Below, piece after piece: positions 61,136 to 64,000 of a stretch of DNA of 64,000 bases. Source of the DNA: Spirosoma sp. SC4-14 (GTDB lineage Bacteria > Bacteroidota > Bacteroidia > Cytophagales > Spirosomataceae); assembly GCF_037201965.1 (NCBI RefSeq), contig NZ_CP147518.1, positions 1,983,001-2,047,000 on the forward strand, in the 5' to 3' direction. The first letter of the stretch is position 1. Every line of letters begins with the position of its first letter. Position numbers and translations under genes: made by a program. The notes under the pieces were generated by a model, which did no database searches, was not told where the DNA came from, and saw only the letters and a program-made list of their open reading frames with translations.

Positions 61136-61384
61136 TCAGCCTCCACTCACAGGTGGAATAAGGGCAACTTCATCGTTACTGTTGAGTACGTGGTCGGCTT
61201 CGGCATATTCGCCATTGACTGCGATAAGCAACGACCGTATCTCCGCCAATTTAGGGTATTGCTCATAGAGCCCTGCCAGTAAATCACTAACGCGTGCCCC
61301 ATTTTGTATGGGTACTGAAACCATCGATTGTCCTGTCAGGTCGCGGGTAATGCCAAACAGAAGTATAGAAATAGGAGTGTTCAT
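61136..61384 (-). CDS. moaD: MoaD/ThiS-type sulfur carrier
   Basis: The 82-residue product (start ATG at 61384, MNTPISILLFGITRDLTGQS) is a ubiquitin-fold sulfur carrier that ends in the required Gly-Gly (IPPVSGG). The longer open frame reaching upstream to 61495 would add an unlikely N-terminus; the shorter start gives the normal length. The terminal Gly is adenylated and thiocarboxylated before passing sulfur to MoaE. It is directly upstream of moaE. Confidence 0.92.
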   Translation of the reverse strand: MNTPISILLFGITRDLTGQSMVSVPIQNGARVSDLLAGLYEQYPKLAEIRSLLIAVNGEYAEADHVLNSNDEVALIPPVSGG

Positions 61385-61463
61385 TGAGCAAAAAACAGTA
61401 TGAACAGGCATTCTGCCTTTATACCGAACGTAATAGGGGTGGCCTGAAGTTCGGAAAACCAAT

Positions 61464-61499
61464 AAAAAACGGTGTCGTTTTGAACCTGACGACACCGTT
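61464..61499 (-). terminator. Intrinsic terminator of the lysine-rich exported protein gene
   Basis: AAACGGTGTCG and CGACACCGTTT form an 11-bp stem; on the minus strand it is followed by TTTTTATTG. It is 25 bp downstream of the stop at 61525. Confidence 0.85.
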
Positions 61500-61524
61500 T
61501 GGGAACAGAATACCGGGCTGAATA

Positions 61525-61806
61525 CTATTGCGAATTATCTAATTTACGCTCAGCTTTTTTTAGTTTTTTATCCGTTTTGTCGAGGGCCTTATTGGTGCCT
61601 TCTTTTACGTCTTCCTTTGTATTTTTAGCCGCTTTCGAAATTTTTCGTCCTGCTTTTTTCGTTTCGCGTCCAACTTTATCCGCAGCAGCATCGGCAGTCT
61701 GACCCGCCTGATGGGCTGTTTCTTTTGCTTTTTCTTTTGTGTCCTGAGCCAGTGCTACAGCAGTTGAGAAAGCCAGCGCAGTGGCCAGCATCATTACCTT
61801 TTTCAT
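61525..61806 (-). CDS. Small lysine/alanine-rich exported protein
   Basis: The 93-residue protein has a signal peptide (1-20, ending ALAQ) and a mature part rich in Lys, Ala, Glu and Asp with heptad-like repeats (KEKAKETAHQAGQTADAAAD, GRETKKAGRKISKAAKN). It resembles YtxH/CsbD-like and late-embryogenesis-like stress proteins in composition, but there is no firm family match. It may be a periplasmic, unfolded or helical protein. It has its own terminator and no clear operon partners. Confidence 0.75.
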   Translation of the reverse strand: MKKVMMLATALAFSTAVALAQDTKEKAKETAHQAGQTADAAADKVGRETKKAGRKISKAAKNTKEDVKEGTNKALDKTDKKLKKAERKLDNSQ

Positions 61807-61883
61807 AGTCGTTGAGTGTTTTCAAATACTTGTATTTACAACCCTGCCCGACTACAAATTGTTTGAGGCAACTCGCTCCTCAA

Positions 61884-62906
61884 TTACTCTTTATGTTTAA
61901 ATACTTTAACCTGATAAACGTAAGACTGCATACGCTTGATCTGCTGCTTACGCGATAAATGAGCAAGGGTATTTTTTTTATTTAATCGTAATGGAATCCC
62001 TTTAAGTGAATCAGACGATATACTGTCTAGTGTTTTAAACAGATAATTGGTTTTAATGGCAAAGCTTACTCCCTCTGAGGTAGTTTGTTTTCCGCTGATA
62101 ATTCCAATTACATTTCCTTTTTCGTCGAGCAATGGCCCGCCCGAGTTGCCAGGATTTACTCCAATAGCAACCTGATAAGCTGTTGTGTCGCCCCGGAAAC
62201 CGGTACCTGAGCTAAGATAACCTTCTCCATAAACGATTTCTTCGCGGGGGTAGCCCAGCGTAAAGACACGTTCGCCCAAATCAGACTGATGGTTGTCAAA
62301 GCTATATGGAACGGGTGGGAGCGGCCGAAACGCACTGTCGTCGCAGAGTTGCAAAATGGCCAGATCGTTGGTCTGGTCAGCATGAACCACCCGAGCTTTG
62401 TAAACTTCACCGGTTTGACTCTGCACATAAATGGAATCAGCATTGAGGATAATATGGTTGTTGGTGACCATATAACCATCGGCTGTAAGCATAAAGCCTG
62501 AGCCAGCCACCTGAGCTGGATTGACACTCAATGCGCGGCTACGTCCATTAAGATCGTTCAGCAGTTTTCGCTGCGACGATTTAACGGCCTGAATCTCTTT
62601 ACTAAGCAGGCTATACTGCTGTTCCTGCTGTTTATGGCTTTGCTGATAGGAACGATATAAGAAAATGGAACCAAACGTTGTAATAGCAGCTACCGATGCC
62701 GCTACGGCCAGGGTAGTCCGATAGGCACGCCACAAGGAACGAATTTGGCCAGGCTGTGGAATAGGTGAGCGGTAAAGCGCACTTTCTTCCCGCATTGCCT
62801 CCATGTCGAGAGCAGACTGGGCAGCGGCTAACCGTTGTTTAAGCCGAATCCGTTCGCCATAAGCCAGCAGTGCGTTTTCAATTTCGTTTTCGTCATTAGT
62901 CTCCAT
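61884..62906 (-). CDS. Membrane-anchored trypsin-like serine protease (S1C) with anti-sigma-like N-terminus
   Basis: The 340-residue protein has a cytoplasmic N-terminal stretch of ~60 residues, one membrane segment (65-85, TLAVAASVAAITTFGSIFLY), a short coiled coil and a protease domain with triad H151 (VTNNHIIL), D181 (TNDLAIL) and S255 (NPGNSGGPL). There is no PDZ domain. The gene lies 55 bp downstream of the ECF sigma factor gene. This suggests that the N-terminus may sequester the sigma factor, so that the protein acts as an anti-sigma factor fused to a protease, but no known anti-sigma domain is recognised. Confidence 0.85.
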   Translation of the reverse strand: METNDENEIENALLAYGERIRLKQRLAAAQSALDMEAMREESALYRSPIPQPGQIRSLWRAYRTTLAVAASVAAITTFGSIFLYRSYQQSHKQQEQQYSLLSKEIQAVKSSQRKLLNDLNGRSRALSVNPAQVAGSGFMLTADGYMVTNNHIILNADSIYVQSQTGEVYKARVVHADQTNDLAILQLCDDSAFRPLPPVPYSFDNHQSDLGERVFTLGYPREEIVYGEGYLSSGTGFRGDTTAYQVAIGVNPGNSGGPLLDEKGNVIGIISGKQTTSEGVSFAIKTNYLFKTLDSISSDSLKGIPLRLNKKNTLAHLSRKQQIKRMQSYVYQVKVFKHKE

Positions 62907-62961
62907 TGTCGTAAAAGACCGACATCACGTCGGTTAAGTAACGGGTGGATGGGCACAGGCC

Positions 62962-63552
62962 CTAGCTTTGTTTGTACTCAGAAAAAAACAATCGCTTCAA
63001 CCGCATCAGGCATTTATACTTCTGCGTTTTGGCGTTGTCGGCATTCGTATAGCCAAACTTTTCGGTAATCTCCTGCATGCTCAGGTGCTGAATATAAAAA
63101 TCTTCCAGCAACGTTCGGCAGGGCTCGCCAAGCCGGGCCAGCGAATCGGCCATCAGATTAAATTGCCGGTCTCGTTCTTCATGATCGATAAAATCGTCAT
63201 CAACCTGCTGACCCGCAAAATCCTCTCCGGCCGGTGTTTCAATATCGCGTACCATGTATCGATTCCGCTGAGCTAATTGCTTGAGCCAAAGCCGACGACT
63301 AACTGAGTAAATGTATGTTTTTAGTTGACAGTAAAGTTCCAGCGAACCTCCTCTGACTTTTTCATACAACACTACAATCGCTTCCTGATAAATATCTTTT
63401 GCATCATCCTCGCTACCACTATTGGTCGTGATAAAATGTAAGATCATCGGGAAATACCGTCGATACAATTGATTGAGCACCTCATCGGAACCATCGGCAA
63501 GGCCCGCCAGCAATTCGTCGTCAGTTAAAACGGGCCGCCTACTTTCCTTCAT
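62962..63552 (-). CDS. ECF-type RNA polymerase sigma factor
   Basis: The 196-residue protein has sigma region 2 (about 25-95; ILHFITTNSGSEDDAKDIYQEAIVVLYEKV) and region 4 (about 130-190; CRTLLEDFYIQHLSMQEITEKFGYTNADNAKTQKYKCLMRLKRLF, shortened here). It is an alternative sigma factor of the ECF group without FecI features. Upstream is a divergent control region with inverted GTAACCCAA sites (63591-63625); downstream is the membrane protease. The two genes probably form one operon with feedback. Confidence 0.92.
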   Translation of the reverse strand: MKESRRPVLTDDELLAGLADGSDEVLNQLYRRYFPMILHFITTNSGSEDDAKDIYQEAIVVLYEKVRGGSLELYCQLKTYIYSVSRRLWLKQLAQRNRYMVRDIETPAGEDFAGQQVDDDFIDHEERDRQFNLMADSLARLGEPCRTLLEDFYIQHLSMQEITEKFGYTNADNAKTQKYKCLMRLKRLFFSEYKQS

Positions 63553-63590
63553 CGTATTGCGTCATTACTTAATACAAAATCACCCCAAAC

Positions 63591-63625
63591 GTAACCCAAA
63601 AAAAAATTAAAAAAAGTTGGGTTAC
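63591..63625. promoter_or_regulatory. Divergent GTAACCCAA sites at the ECF sigma locus
   Basis: GTAACCCAA (63591-63599) and its inverted copy TTGGGTTAC (63617-63625) flank an A/T run. Each copy is oriented as a -35-like element, one towards the sigma gene (start 63552) and the other towards the small lipoprotein gene (start 63696). ECF sigma factors often recognise GTAAC-type -35 boxes, so both genes may be under the sigma factor. Confidence 0.5.
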
Positions 63626-63695
63626 CTTTTTCTCGATAGGGTATTAACGTTGACATTAATCTATTTATCACTCGTAAACAAAACGCCCCAAAACT

Positions 63696-63893
63696 ATGAA
63701 AGCTATCACGAAATCTGCCTTCTTTTTCATGGCTATGATCGCCCTTGCAACTGCTTGCAGCTCGAAAAAGACTGAAACTGAGACGACTTCGGCTGATTCT
63801 ACCTCTACCATGATGTCTGATTCTACTATGATGTCTGATTCTACCATGGCTACTGATTCGGCTTCGACGATGTCGTCAGATAGCGCGAAGTAA
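63696..63893 (+). CDS. Small Ser/Thr/Met-rich lipoprotein
   Basis: The 65-residue product has a lipoprotein-like signal (MKAITKSAFFFMAMIALATAC with Cys21). The mature part is almost entirely Ser, Thr, Asp and Met in repeats of DSTMMSDSTMMSDSTM. There is no domain. It is probably a small surface or periplasmic lipoprotein, and the divergent placement to the ECF sigma gene suggests that it is a target gene. A hairpin terminator follows (63949-63972). Confidence 0.7.
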   Translation: MKAITKSAFFFMAMIALATACSSKKTETETTSADSTSTMMSDSTMMSDSTMATDSASTMSSDSAK

Positions 63894-63948
63894 TTAGAAC
63901 TAAGGCACAACTGCCGGTTGTAATACCGACATCGCTATAAACGTTTTA

Positions 63949-63972
63949 AAGCCTCCAATTAGTTGGGGGCTT
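63949..63972 (+). terminator. Terminator of the small lipoprotein gene
   Basis: AAGCCTCCAA pairs with TTGGGGGCTT across TTAG, followed by TTACTTTTTATTT. It lies 56 bp after the stop codon. Confidence 0.75.
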
Positions 63973-64000
63973 TTACTTTTTATTTGACCAGGCCGCCATA

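Noticed and set aside
61385..61495. Upstream extension of moaD
   Set aside because: The extra 37 residues do not resemble any sulfur carrier; the ATG at 61384 gives the standard length.

Overview
The window looks like chromosomal DNA of a Bacteroidota bacterium of the order Cytophagales, most like Spirosoma or a close relative. The evidence is the gene content (CarboxypepD_reg/DUF5686 outer-membrane proteins, SusC-like TonB receptor, LytTR regulators, histidine kinases with Reg_prop propellers), promoters of the Bacteroidota type (TAnnTTTG with an upstream TTG) and a GC content near 50%. No rRNA, tRNA, CRISPR array, integrase or transposase was seen.

Layout. 1-4543: truncated Xaa-Pro peptidase, a large DUF5686 protein and a twin-arginine metallophosphoesterase. 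4600-7200: an AT-rich accessory patch with an orphan gene in a cassette-like setting, a frameshifted nucleotidyltransferase with a small partner ORF, and a 150-bp duplication of the 3' end of the HIT gene. 7266-11155: housekeeping genes (HIT, greA, fmt, ChbG-like deacetylase, folA), with a probable small RNA between greA and fmt. 11209-44072: about 33 kb in which every gene is on the minus strand. 44401-50393: a LytTR regulator with a divergent TPR histidine kinase, a membrane histidine kinase and a rearranged kinase/porin scar. 50993-59314: BatA-like protein, phosphoesterase and the rimP-nusA-infB operon. 59501-64000: endonuclease-fold membrane protein, moaD-moaE, a lysine-rich exported protein, an ECF sigma factor with a membrane-anchored trypsin-like protease, and a small lipoprotein.

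The most interesting part is the minus-strand block. It holds the parts of a serine-phosphorylation partner switch: a receiver-SpoIIE/PP2C phosphatase (12253-13425), an RsbW-type kinase (27239-27664) and two STAS antagonists (27892-28206, 30433-30771). These are interleaved with a glycogen debranching enzyme, an AGE-family epimerase and a DJ-1/PfpI protein. That combination resembles the cyanobacterial icfG carbon-regulation cluster. Two kinase genes sit upstream of the phosphatase, one of them lacking the phospho-acceptor His. A TonB receptor, an ATP/ADP-carrier-HEAT fusion and an nSTAND-WD40 protein lie within the block. Upstream of it is a metabolic run of eight SnoaL/NTF2-fold genes (ten domains), a GMC oxidoreductase, a ThDP-dependent decarboxylase and a second PfpI protein. 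My working model is that sensory input reaches the phosphatase, which sets the phosphorylation state of the STAS proteins and so controls carbohydrate-linked and small-molecule metabolism. The output target is not visible here.

Other points of interest are a family of intergenic palindromes concentrated in this block, an intrinsic terminator inside the leader of rimP-nusA-infB, a ~185-nt RNA candidate with its own promoter and terminator, and divergent GTAACCCAA sites at the ECF locus.
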